Below, piece by piece: positions 25,979-34,386 of a stretch of 64,000 bases of DNA. Both the position numbers and the translations under genes were made by a program. Source of the stretch: Haloplasmatales bacterium 4B (GTDB lineage Bacteria > Bacillota_I > Bacilli_A > Haloplasmatales > Haloplasmataceae). Where the stretch lies: positions 62,001 through 126,000 of the forward strand of contig NSKI01000001.1 of the NCBI GenBank assembly GCA_003586005.1, given 5' to 3'. The notes beneath the pieces were generated by a model, which saw nothing but the letters and a program-made list of their open reading frames with translations, had not been told where the DNA came from and did no database searches. The stretch's first letter is position 1. The number at the start of each line of letters is the position of its first letter.

Positions 25979-27271
25979 ATGGTTAATAACGAAATTTTAG
26001 TTTATGCTTTAGGAAAGTTAAAAGATCAAGTTGAAAAAAGTCAATGTTATGTTTCTCAAAGCAAAAAGTATGAGTTAAATTTAGAAAATGGCGAAATGTC
26101 ACTTCTAAGAACAACATTAGATAATACTTTCGGAATTACAATTATTAATAATCATAAAAAAGGCAACATTACATTGAACAAAACAGATACACAATCAGTA
26201 GATGATGCGATTATAAGTATTATTGATATTTGTGAAAGTTCAGAAGTAGATACAGCTTTTGATATTGCTCCTTTTCAACAATCTAAAGTATTCGCTTTAG
26301 GAGATCAAGCACCAGATTTAGATAAAATGTATGATTTATTAAACCAATATGCAAAAGAAGTTAAAGATAAATATCCAACAATAAAGTTGATGGATACAGC
26401 GATTAGTTTTACTTTAACAAAAAAGTATCTAATGAATTCAAACGGGGTAGATTTTACTGAAGCATTGGGAACTTATAATTTTAGTAGTGTGTTTGCTGCT
26501 AAAAGTGGAAATAAAAGCTCATCATTTAATTATTCAGGTTATTATTTACGTCAACTCGAAAATGATTTATTGAGTTATGGTTCAATTAATAAAGTATTAA
26601 AAGAAACTACTGAACAAATCGAAACAAATTGTATTGAAGGCAAGTTTAAAGGTGAAGTAATTTTATCCCCAGATTGTATGGGTGAATTTATCTCTAATTA
26701 TATTAATACTTATTTAACAGATGTTCCACTTATTTCCAAGACTAGTTTATTGAAAGATAAACTAAATGAACAAGTTGCAAATCCTATATTTACACTCCAT
26801 TCAAAACCACGAAGTGAAAAAATTACCAAAGGTTATAATATTACAGGAGACGGTTTTGAAGCTGAAGATATGACAATTATTGATAAAGGTAGATTAAATA
26901 GTTTTGTATTATCCTTATATGGAGCTAATAAAACTGGTTTAGAAAGATCTAAAAATACAGGTGGGTGCTTCATAGTAGACCCAGGTGAGACAAGTATTGA
27001 AGAAATGATTAAATCAGTTGATAAAGGTGTATTAGTAAATCGTGTTTCAGGTGGACATCCAAATGATAATGGCGATTTATCAGTTGTTTTAAAAAACAGC
27101 TACTACATTGAGCATGGTGAAATTAAATTCCCATTAAATGAAACTATGATTTCATTAAACCTTAATGAGGCATTTAAGAACATAAATCAAGTATCTAAAG
27201 AAACTATCGATTTCGGTTCAGATATATTTCCTTATGTTAAAGTTAAGGATGTATTAATATCGGGGAAATAG
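25979..27271 (+). CDS. pmbA: TldE/PmbA protease partner subunit
   Basis: This 430-residue paralogue of TldD lacks the HExxxH zinc motif, as expected for the TldE/PmbA half of the heterodimer. The shared fold is visible in VILSPDCMGEFISNYIN, FEAEDMTIIDKGRLNSFVLSLYGA and GGCFIVDPGETSIEEMI. It follows tldD by one base with an AGGAGG site inside the tldD end, then a strong terminator. Confidence 0.92.
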   Translation: MVNNEILVYALGKLKDQVEKSQCYVSQSKKYELNLENGEMSLLRTTLDNTFGITIINNHKKGNITLNKTDTQSVDDAIISIIDICESSEVDTAFDIAPFQQSKVFALGDQAPDLDKMYDLLNQYAKEVKDKYPTIKLMDTAISFTLTKKYLMNSNGVDFTEALGTYNFSSVFAAKSGNKSSSFNYSGYYLRQLENDLLSYGSINKVLKETTEQIETNCIEGKFKGEVILSPDCMGEFISNYINTYLTDVPLISKTSLLKDKLNEQVANPIFTLHSKPRSEKITKGYNITGDGFEAEDMTIIDKGRLNSFVLSLYGANKTGLERSKNTGGCFIVDPGETSIEEMIKSVDKGVLVNRVSGGHPNDNGDLSVVLKNSYYIEHGEIKFPLNETMISLNLNEAFKNINQVSKETIDFGSDIFPYVKVKDVLISGK

Positions 27272-27312
27272 AATAATTAGCTATATTACCGATACCAAAT
27301 ATTACAGAACCT

Positions 27313-27344
27313 GAGTTTTTACTTAATGTAAAAACTCTTTTTTT
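27313..27344 (+). terminator. Terminator after tldDE
   Basis: GAGTTTTTAC and GTAAAAACTC form a ten-bp stem with a five-base loop followed by seven T residues. Confidence 0.9.
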
Positions 27345-27355
27345 ATATAAAGTAA

Positions 27356-27402
27356 TTGACAATTCAATTTGGATGTGCAATAATGATGTAAAGTAGTTTA
27401 CA
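27356..27402 (+). promoter_or_regulatory. Promoter with palindromic operator for the orphan ABC gene
   Basis: TTGACA (27356-27361) and AATAAT (27379-27384) are 17 bases apart. Directly after, at 27387-27402, lies TGTAAAGTAGTTTACA, a perfect 6-bp inverted repeat with a four-base spacer, extended to seven by flanking A/T. This would cover the transcription start. Nearly the same site recurs at 37497 before degV. The regulator is unknown. Confidence 0.6.
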
Positions 27403-27515
27403 TTAATCTCATGAAAAGAGTAGTTTTTTTGATGATATATAAATAAACTAGCAAATGCTGGGTAAAATAATGTAATAAAATGTAAACAATCATATATCGA
27501 GTAAGGAGGAAAAAA

Positions 27516-28172
27516 ATGATAAGTTGTAATAATGTCTTTTTTGAATATGAAGTGGATAATCCGATATTAAAAAATGTAAATTTAAGTCTTAGTAGTGGTA
27601 AAGTTGGTGTTCTATTAGGTCTAAAAGGTTGTGGGAAAACAACATTTTTAGAGTGTATAGGAAAAAATAATAATACATACAAAGGGTTAATATCTACAGA
27701 AGATAATTGCCGATTTATTAAAGAATTACCCGAATTTTGTAATGATTTAACAGGTCTAGAATATGTTGATATGCTTTTATCAATTGGTGGCAATAAAACT
27801 ACAGGTATAGTATATGAATTAATAAACAGTATTGGTATAAAAAGAAACCTAGAAAAATTGATAAAAGATTCATCTTTATATACTAAAAATATTTTAATAT
27901 TATTATCATCAATATGTTTAGATAGTGATACGATTTTACTAGATGATCCGTTTTATGGATTAGACAGAAAGTCGCAGTTAGTATTAATAAAATTGATAAA
28001 AATGTTAAAGGAACAAAGTAAAACGATTTTAATTTCTACAAATTTAATTCATTTTGGTTTTGATATAGCTGATGAATTATTTATTCTACATAGAGGCAAG
28101 ATAAAACAACTTAAGAACGTCTTTAAAAATTCAACTCAATATGATCGTAAAATAATGCCATTATTATTCTAG
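27516..28172 (+). CDS. Orphan ABC-type ATPase domain with degenerate motifs
   Basis: This 218-residue protein has an ABC-ATPase layout, but several catalytic motifs are changed. Walker A is GLKGCGKT (35-42) and intact. The LSGGQ signature region reads KDSSLYTK (about 117-124), Walker B is LLDDP (141-145) with Asp for the catalytic Glu, and the H-loop is STN in place of STH. No permease lies next to it; the next gene, 12 bases on, is a hemolysin III homologue. It may be an inactive or regulatory ATPase, or have lost its permease. Ribosome site AAGGAGG is good, so it is expressed. Confidence 0.7.
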   Translation: MISCNNVFFEYEVDNPILKNVNLSLSSGKVGVLLGLKGCGKTTFLECIGKNNNTYKGLISTEDNCRFIKELPEFCNDLTGLEYVDMLLSIGGNKTTGIVYELINSIGIKRNLEKLIKDSSLYTKNILILLSSICLDSDTILLDDPFYGLDRKSQLVLIKLIKMLKEQSKTILISTNLIHFGFDIADELFILHRGKIKQLKNVFKNSTQYDRKIMPLLF

Positions 28173-28183
28173 AGGTGATGCAT

Positions 28184-28834
28184 ATGAAAAATAAAATCCG
28201 CGAGCCCATAAATGCGTTTACGCATCTGTTTGGAGCTTTATTAGCCGTAGTAGGGTTAATAGTTTTATTAACAATAACAATTAAAACTAACAGTACACCA
28301 AAAAGTATCATAGCGATTATTATATTTGGTATAAGTATGATTCTCCTTTACTCCGCTAGTGGAATTTATCATCTGGTAATTGGTAGCGATAAATTAATAG
28401 GAGTATTAAAAAAAGTAGATCATTCGATGATTTTTATCCTTATAGCCGGTAGTTATACACCATTTTGTTTATTAGGACTTAATGGCGGTTGGAAATGGAC
28501 TTTTATTACTTTAATTTGGACAATCGCTATTGTGGGGGTACTGCTTACAATATTTTATATTAATATGCCCAGGTTTATTAAAACAACTATTTATATATTC
28601 ATGGGTTGGTTAGCCATAATAGCTATTTATCCTTTGTATCTATCTTTAACTTTTTTAGGAGTTTTATGGTTATTAATTGGTGGAGTGTCTTACACAATTG
28701 GGGGAATTATCTATGGTTTGAAAAAGCCAAACTTTTCAACAATATTTGGATCACACGAAATTTTTCATATTTTTGTTATGTTAGGAAGTAGTTTTCATTA
28801 TTGGGCTATTCTAAAATTTATTATTTTAAAATAA
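28184..28834 (+). CDS. Hemolysin III / YqfA-family membrane protein
   Basis: This 216-residue protein with seven hydrophobic segments belongs to the HlyIII (PAQR-like) family. Family marks are EPINAFTHLFGALL at the start, SASGIYHL near 61, and FGSHEIFHIFVMLGSSFHYW at the end, whose His residues may bind a metal. The ATG at 28184 is six bases after AGAGGTG; longer starts at 28175 and 28178 are less likely. It is co-transcribed with the degenerate ABC ATPase. A second family member is at 51920-52648. Confidence 0.88.
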   Translation: MKNKIREPINAFTHLFGALLAVVGLIVLLTITIKTNSTPKSIIAIIIFGISMILLYSASGIYHLVIGSDKLIGVLKKVDHSMIFILIAGSYTPFCLLGLNGGWKWTFITLIWTIAIVGVLLTIFYINMPRFIKTTIYIFMGWLAIIAIYPLYLSLTFLGVLWLLIGGVSYTIGGIIYGLKKPNFSTIFGSHEIFHIFVMLGSSFHYWAILKFIILK

Positions 28835-28862
28835 AAATCTAAATTTATATTTAGATTTTTTT
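28833..28862 (+). terminator. Terminator after the hemolysin III gene
   Basis: AAAAATCTAAA pairs with TTTAGATTTTT around a short AT loop, with extra T residues after. Confidence 0.8.
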
Positions 28863-28967
28863 ATCAAATATAATTCATAAATTAATGAATTATTTCACAA
28901 ATATATAGTATATACCTAGTTAAATTTGCTATAATGATAGTATAAATAAGTTTTAGGAGGCGATGGT

Positions 28968-29393
28968 GTGAGAGTTAGGAGTTTAGCTAAGGCAATTATA
29001 GTGAAAAATGATAAAATACTTTTAACTAAAGTTAAAAGTAACCTAGAGGAATTCTATGAATTACCTGGGGGAATGAAAGAATATAATGAAACATTAGTTG
29101 AAGCTGTTGTTAGAGAATGTATTGAAGAAAAAGGAATATTAGTTGAAATATCTGATTTAATATTTGTTCGTGAAGTAATTGAGGAAACGGATATTTTAGA
29201 TCCTGAAATTCATCAAATCGAATACTATTTTGCATGTAATATTGCCAAAAAAAGTTTAGATGTAAAGCCAGATTGTTTTATCCCGATAAAAGACATCGGA
29301 AATTTAAATATCTTTCCAGAAGAGTTAAAAGATCACTTAATCAATTATTTAGTAAAACAACCTTATAAGGTTTACTTAAGTGATACTTATTAA
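28968..29393 (+). CDS. Nudix hydrolase
   Basis: This 141-residue Nudix protein would hydrolyse a nucleoside-diphosphate-linked substrate. The complete Nudix box runs from GGMKEYNE to RECIEEKGI (about 35-58), with all catalytic Glu residues. It starts with GTG behind TAGGAGG; the ATG five bases upstream runs straight into a stop. It stands alone with its own terminator. The substrate cannot be assigned. Confidence 0.88.
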   Translation: MRVRSLAKAIIVKNDKILLTKVKSNLEEFYELPGGMKEYNETLVEAVVRECIEEKGILVEISDLIFVREVIEETDILDPEIHQIEYYFACNIAKKSLDVKPDCFIPIKDIGNLNIFPEELKDHLINYLVKQPYKVYLSDTY

Positions 29394-29399
29394 CCACCA

Positions 29400-29419
29400 A
29401 AAAGCCCTTAAGGGCTTTT
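29400..29419 (+). terminator. Compact terminator hairpin after the Nudix gene
   Basis: AAAAGCCCTTAAGGGCTTTT is a perfect palindrome just past the stop codon; it can serve the convergent small gene too. Confidence 0.75.
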
Positions 29420-29427
29420 GATTGTTA

Positions 29428-29598
29428 TTAGAGCCAAAAACTTCGAACTCTTTTTGGATTTCTTCTTTTCCTGATAGGAGTTCTTTGAGGGAATTTAAAA
29501 TTTTTAGGTTCTATTTTGTGAGTTAAACCTTTATAAGTTTTTTTAATCTCGCTCATTAATTCAATTATAGAGTAAACCGACCTAAAATCTATATCCAT
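29428..29598 (-). CDS. Small basic protein of unknown function
   Basis: This 56-residue protein starts at an ATG with AGGAGG seven bases upstream. The first half is a likely helix (YSIIELMSEIKKTYKGLTHK). The C-terminal 20 residues are strongly basic (RTPIRKRRNPKRVRSFWL), as in a nucleic-acid-binding tail. A frame reaching to 29736 without a ribosome site is rejected. No family recognised. Confidence 0.6.
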   Translation of the reverse strand: MDIDFRSVYSIIELMSEIKKTYKGLTHKIEPKNFKFPQRTPIRKRRNPKRVRSFWL

Positions 29599-29836
29599 AT
29601 GCTGCCTCCTTGTAAAGTAATTCTTACTATACATTATGGCAAATTGATATATATGTAAGGGCAAAAATGAATGATAATTATAATTGAACGAATTCATTAT
29701 TTTAATAATTAACGATATGATTTTCAAACTTACCAAGGTAGCTAATTGTTTTCACTTTTGTATGTAAATTCCATCTGGTTTAACAGTTTTTTCCAGTCTT
29801 GAACTATGAATTATATCATGATACAATCATTGTATT

Positions 29837-29932
29837 ATTACCATTGTTGAAGCAACTAAGGGAACTATTCATACAATGCGTTATTATGATAAAGAAGAAT
29901 TGCTGGGTTTAGAAGTTAACTTACATTATTAA
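29837..29932 (+). pseudogene. MerR-family regulator remnant
   Basis: The frame reads ITIVEATKGTIHTMRYYDKEELLGL and stops at 29932. This is the MerR helix-turn-helix (usual form 'IGEVA..TG.T.HTIRYYDKEGLL'), without start signal or the effector domain. A fragment with GYYNM codons at 29975-29990 may be more of it. The rest of the 29599-30063 gap shows no gene. Confidence 0.65.
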
Positions 29933-30063
29933 AAGAGATGTCGATATAAAAATTGTTGGGGAAATAGATTATAAAGTAGGGTATTATAATATGTTAGTGA
30001 AGAGGATCTGAACTATACATAAAATAGATAAATTTATATTAACGAAAATAAGGGGGAATATTA

Positions 30064-30837
30064 GTGGAAAATATTATTTCAATTAAAGGCTTAAGCATGT
30101 CATATGGAGCGAAAAAAGTTTTAAATGACATCAATTTAGAAGTTAATAAAGGGCAAGTTATTGGTTATATAGGACCAAATGGAGCTGGGAAATCGACTAC
30201 TGTTAAAATTATGTTAGGGCTTGTTTCGGGCTATACAGGTACAGTGAAGGTCTTTGGTGAAGATATTGCAAATGGAGATGTGGAATATAAAAGAAGAATT
30301 GGTTATGTACCTGAATCAGCTGATATTTATGATAATTTGACGGCAAGGGAATATTTATTATTTATAGCCCAGTTATTTGGCTTAAATGAATTGGAAGCTA
30401 TTAAAAAAGTAAATCAATTGATATGTGCTTTTAATATGGAAGATGTAATCAATTCAAGGATATCTTCCTTTTCGAAGGGAATGAAGCAAAAGATACTAAT
30501 TATATCAAGTTTGATTCATAATCCTGACATTTTATTTCTTGATGAACCTTTAGCGGGACTTGATGCTAATAGTGTTATGATTGTTAAGGAGTTGCTAGCA
30601 ATTTTAGCTAGTAAAGGGAAAACAGTTTTTTATTCATCACATATAATGGATGTTGTAGAAAAAATAAGTGATCGGATCATCCTTTTGAATAATGGAAATA
30701 TTATTGCTGATGGTAGTTTTGAAGAGTTGAAAAAGATGTCAAAAGACGGATCACTTGAACAAATATTTAATGATTTAACCGGATTTAATCAGCAAAAAGA
30801 AATTGCTAATTCTATTATTCAAATAATGGAGGATTAG
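30064..30837 (+). CDS. ABC exporter ATP-binding protein
   Basis: This 257-residue ATPase has all motifs intact: Walker A GPNGAGKST (about 38-46), signature SFSKGM, Walker B LFLDEP and H-loop SSHI. It starts with GTG behind AAGGGGG and is followed after four bases by a large permease gene, so the two form one exporter of the ABC-2 type. The substrate is unknown. Confidence 0.9.
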   Translation: MENIISIKGLSMSYGAKKVLNDINLEVNKGQVIGYIGPNGAGKSTTVKIMLGLVSGYTGTVKVFGEDIANGDVEYKRRIGYVPESADIYDNLTAREYLLFIAQLFGLNELEAIKKVNQLICAFNMEDVINSRISSFSKGMKQKILIISSLIHNPDILFLDEPLAGLDANSVMIVKELLAILASKGKTVFYSSHIMDVVEKISDRIILLNNGNIIADGSFEELKKMSKDGSLEQIFNDLTGFNQQKEIANSIIQIMED

Positions 30838-30841
30838 TTTT

Positions 30842-32488
30842 ATGAAAGATTTTTTTGTTTTAAAAGTATTAGATCGCTTTAAATTTATCTTTAAGACATT
30901 GAAAATCGACTATCCGATTATGAGAAAAATACTACAAATAAAATTTATAGTTGATAATAGAAGAGTTCCAATGATGTTTGGAAATAATGTAAAAAATTTA
31001 CATGATAAAAACAATTTATTTATTAAATCACTTTGGATTTATTCATTACTGGGAGGAGTAATAATAATTCCGTTAGTTTTCTTTTCGGATAGTATGATTT
31101 ATCAGATGAGCATTATTTTTGGACTCATCCTCTTCTTGATTACCTCATCAGTTATTTCAGATTTTTCTTCTGTTTTACTTGATATACGCGAAAAAACAAT
31201 TATTGGGACTAAACCTATAAACTCTAGAACGATAAGTGCTGCTAAATTTATTCACATTGTTACATATATGTATTTTCTGACATTGTCCATTGCTTTACCA
31301 GGAATTTTAGCTTTTTTAATTAAAAATTGGGTTTTAGAGGGTTTTGTATATAGTTTTTTGTTTGTTTTATTATTTATCATAGAGCTCACCTTTTTGGATC
31401 TTTTTATTGTGGTTCTTACAACGCTATTATATTTATTTATTTTAAAATTCTTTGATGGTGAGAAACTAAAAGATATTATAAACTATGTTCAAATAATTAC
31501 CGCAATTACCCTTGTTATGGGTTATCAATTTTTGGGTAGGGCATTTATCTTTTTTTCAGATTCTCGTATTGAGTTTACACCTGAATGGTATCACTATCTG
31601 ATTATGCCTTTATGGTTTGGTTCTACCTTTGAAATGTTATTCAAACCGGATTATAATCCTAATTTGATTATTTATTCTTGTTTAGCTGTTGTGGTTCCAA
31701 TTATCTCATTCTTAATTTATTTAAAACTTATTCCTACTTTTGAAGCTAATTTATTAAAATTAAATCAAAACCAATTGAAGGGTAAACCAATTAAAAAGAA
31801 ACTTTTGGGTAAAATCATTACAAGGGATAATGAGGAAAGGTTATTTTACCGCTTTACATCACAAATGATGAAATCAGAAAGAGGCTTTAAATTAAGAGTT
31901 TATCCTTCCTTAGGATTTTCATTAATATTTCCATTAATATTTTTACTTAATGGCGTATCTAGCATTAATAATATAGCATCAACAAAATTATACTTTTTTA
32001 TTTATTTTTGCGTTTATTTACTCCCTGCAGTAATTATTATGTTGCAGTATTCAGTAAATTATAAAGCTGCATGGATTTATAATGCAACACCAATTAAAGA
32101 GCTCGGTAAAATAAGCAAAGCGGCACTAAAAGCTTTTATAACTAATTTAATTTTGCCAATATATATAATTGAGAGTGCCGTCTTTCTATATTTATTTGGC
32201 TATCAGATTATCCCTGATTTAATAATTATTTTTATAACGATACTAGTATTTACTGTGATTAGTTATAAAATTGTAGTTCATCATTTGCCATTTACCGAAT
32301 CATTTGAAAATTATGATAAAAGTCAAGGGGTTATAGCGTTGTTAATGATGTTACTATTAGGTGGTTTTGCAATTGTCCATCTTATCTTCACTTTATTTAA
32401 TTATGGTAGTTATATTTATTTAGTCATATTGCTTGTAATTAATCTTCTTTTATGGAAATACAGTTTCAATTTTAATGAAAGAAGCTAA
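30842..32488 (+). CDS. Large ABC exporter permease
   Basis: This 548-residue protein has about twelve hydrophobic segments split by a soluble loop near 300-345 (LNQNQLKGKPIKKKLLGKII...). It has no recognisable enzymatic motif. Position four bases after the ATPase gene, and size twice that of half-permeases, suggest a fused permease carrying both membrane halves. I do not recognise the subgroup. It ends before a bidirectional terminator. Confidence 0.72.
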   Translation: MKDFFVLKVLDRFKFIFKTLKIDYPIMRKILQIKFIVDNRRVPMMFGNNVKNLHDKNNLFIKSLWIYSLLGGVIIIPLVFFSDSMIYQMSIIFGLILFLITSSVISDFSSVLLDIREKTIIGTKPINSRTISAAKFIHIVTYMYFLTLSIALPGILAFLIKNWVLEGFVYSFLFVLLFIIELTFLDLFIVVLTTLLYLFILKFFDGEKLKDIINYVQIITAITLVMGYQFLGRAFIFFSDSRIEFTPEWYHYLIMPLWFGSTFEMLFKPDYNPNLIIYSCLAVVVPIISFLIYLKLIPTFEANLLKLNQNQLKGKPIKKKLLGKIITRDNEERLFYRFTSQMMKSERGFKLRVYPSLGFSLIFPLIFLLNGVSSINNIASTKLYFFIYFCVYLLPAVIIMLQYSVNYKAAWIYNATPIKELGKISKAALKAFITNLILPIYIIESAVFLYLFGYQIIPDLIIIFITILVFTVISYKIVVHHLPFTESFENYDKSQGVIALLMMLLLGGFAIVHLIFTLFNYGSYIYLVILLVINLLLWKYSFNFNERS

Positions 32489-32501
32489 ATAATGATAAAA
32501 T

Positions 32502-32531
32502 AAAAATGAACTTCTTTGCAAGTTCATTTTT
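32502..32531. terminator. Bidirectional terminator
   Basis: AAAAATGAACTT and AAGTTCATTTTT form a 12-bp stem between the convergent permease and DUF3137 genes. Confidence 0.88.
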
Positions 32532-32549
32532 TAATTTAATATTTTTAGT

Positions 32550-33419
32550 TTATGCTTTAAATATATTTTTTTCAAGGTTTAATTGATGGACAAAGTCTTT
32601 TATATCAGCTAGTTGTTTTTTATATACATCTATAATTGTTAAATCTAATGGTTTAAACATTTTCAAATCAAAAGTATCTATCCCAGTATTAATCGCGATA
32701 TAAAGTTGGCTATTTAGAAATGAAAAACTTATTTTATCTTGATATTTTCGATCTAAGATTAATAATCTTTCCATAAAGTGAGGTGTAAGAATATAAAAAG
32801 CATCATGCTCATTATCAGAAAAAATTGAAAGTTCAGAATTAAACTTTACAGATTCTGTTTTGATCTTATTCCATCCAAATATGTTGTCAAAAAACTTAGG
32901 TTGATTAACTAAAATATTAGATTTAAATCGTTTGTTGAAATCAAATTTGTAGACTCTACCTAAAAAGGTTGTAACTACTGTTGTTGATTTACCAGAGCTT
33001 CTTACATCTTGGATTTTTACATCAGCTGATTTAAAGCTGACACCTTCATATTTTCCAATCATTAAATCTTCAGAGTAATAGCGATCTTGCTTTTTTAGCA
33101 CCTTGGATTTAAATATCTCTTCCTCATGAAATCCTGATGCTACATCATACGTACAATCTGGATAGATTCTTTGAATTTCATCTGGCAAAAAAATGGTTTT
33201 AAATTCATTGCTAATTCTTTTGAATTGGCTTCTGGCATATCCTGATAATATTCCTCCACCTAAAAAACCTATTACCAAAACAGGAATTGCTGCACCTCTT
33301 GTACTTGCTCCAATAGGTACCCATAGTATAAAACATAATCCTGAAGATATATAGCCAATAATTGACATAGTTTCATATTTAGCTTTCCTTTGATTAAAAT
33401 AATTAAGATCTTTTTTCAT
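32550..33419 (-). CDS. DUF3137-family membrane protein
   Basis: This 289-residue protein has two hydrophobic segments near 18-65, then a long cytoplasmic part with VKIQDVRSSGKSTTVVTTFLGRVYKFDFNKRF and, later, FSDNEHDAFYILTPHFMERLLILD, both characteristic of DUF3137. Function is unknown. It is monocistronic; the rightward neighbour is separated by a 447-base gap. Confidence 0.75.
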   Translation of the reverse strand: MKKDLNYFNQRKAKYETMSIIGYISSGLCFILWVPIGASTRGAAIPVLVIGFLGGGILSGYARSQFKRISNEFKTIFLPDEIQRIYPDCTYDVASGFHEEEIFKSKVLKKQDRYYSEDLMIGKYEGVSFKSADVKIQDVRSSGKSTTVVTTFLGRVYKFDFNKRFKSNILVNQPKFFDNIFGWNKIKTESVKFNSELSIFSDNEHDAFYILTPHFMERLLILDRKYQDKISFSFLNSQLYIAINTGIDTFDLKMFKPLDLTIIDVYKKQLADIKDFVHQLNLEKNIFKA

Positions 33420-33700
33420 AATACCTCCACAAAACTTTATACAACAATTATATCATATTTATATTTTTTAATTGTTAAATCTGCTTATTTTCACGTTAAA
33501 AAGTATTTATTCGGTGACCAACTTCAATTTACTATTTATTTAATCATATGTAATTGAATAATTAGTTGCTTAACTCATAAAACACTGCCTTTTTCTCTAA
33601 TTATTCTTATTATATTTAATATTGGTAAATAAATATATGTTATAATATAATCACAAGTTGAAAATAGACACAGTACTTTATTATAACTTTAAGGTGAAAA

Positions 33701-33805
33701 ATGGGTATGACCGCATTGCGTTTTTCCACAGGTTCATGTGGAAAACATTTAAATCACAGAAAGATCCCGATAAATATAAAAATCATGAAAGAAATCGATA
33801 GATAA
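33701..33805 (+). other. Stem-loop and possible relic ORF in the 33420-33866 gap
   Basis: In this gap a perfect inverted repeat, TTTTCCACA (33722-33730) and TGTGGAAAA (33737-33745), lies inside a 34-codon frame that starts at 33701 behind AAGGTG and contains RFSTGSCGK. Shifted by one frame the following bases read KSQKDPDKYKNHERNR, so it may be a broken gene of unknown family. The TTTTCCACA arms also resemble DnaA boxes. The remainder of the gap shows a TATAAT at 33641 and nothing else recognised. Confidence 0.3.
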
Positions 33806-33866
33806 GTTAATTCAAATACATTTGGAGACACTAAATCATTAAATTTTCATCTAGATACATAGCTCA

Positions 33867-34316
33867 TTAATTTAATAGCATCTGAATTAATTTATTTAAT
33901 CGGTTTTGTTTAGTTTCTTCTTTCTTAGCTGAAACAATTTTATTGATTTCTTCTTTTTTAATGTAACGAGGTAATTCATTGAACTTTTTTAATAATGTTT
34001 CATTAATGTTAATTTTCTCTAAGATAAAATCAGGAATAATTAAACTTTTCTGTTTTGTTTCATATTCCATTTTAACTTTAATTGTATCACCAATTTTCTT
34101 TTCGCATAGTTTTTGCATATCTTTATTAAAAACCATATAGTGACCGTTTCTACTTGGTAATAAAAATCCTTCAAACTGATAACCGTCAATAAAAGTCTTT
34201 ACATATATTCTACCATTTGTACCAAATGTTTTTTTTATTGAAAATGGTATGTAAAAAACAGTCCAGGGTAGCTTTCCTTCGAGTTTTTTTAACTCAATGT
34301 TAAATTCATAAATCAT
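33867..34316 (-). CDS. YdeI/OmpD-associated family protein with DUF1905 domain
   Basis: This 149-residue cytoplasmic protein has an N-terminal DUF1905 beta-barrel (about 1-90: WTVFYIPFSIKKTFG, DGYQFEGFLLP, KIGDTIKVKMEYE). A C-terminal helical segment FNELPRYIKKEEINKIVSAKKEETKQNRLNKLI is the YdeI/OmdA 'Lp...+..I..AK+.ET+..R' motif. Members are sometimes annotated as bacteriocin-protection proteins; real function unknown. It is monocistronic and divergent from the YcaQ-like gene. Confidence 0.8.
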   Translation of the reverse strand: MIYEFNIELKKLEGKLPWTVFYIPFSIKKTFGTNGRIYVKTFIDGYQFEGFLLPSRNGHYMVFNKDMQKLCEKKIGDTIKVKMEYETKQKSLIIPDFILEKININETLLKKFNELPRYIKKEEINKIVSAKKEETKQNRLNKLIQMLLN

Positions 34317-34386
34317 AGTTTATCTCCTAAAATATTTTTATATAATTATAAAACATAAAAACTATTTGGGCAAGTGAGGTTAAATA

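Noticed and set aside
27398-27793. A 131-residue minus-strand protein overlapping the orphan ABC gene
   Set aside because: It is antisense to an intact P-loop domain and lacks a ribosome site or recognisable motif.
24598-28834. A TldD/TldE-based modified-peptide (RiPP) export cluster with the nearby ABC gene
   Set aside because: A strong terminator separates tldDE from the ABC gene, the ATPase has degraded motifs and no permease, and no precursor peptide was found.
33722-33745. Chromosomal origin with DnaA boxes
   Set aside because: There is only one inverted pair, no box cluster, no AT-rich repeat unit that stands out, and no dnaA, dnaN or gyr genes nearby.
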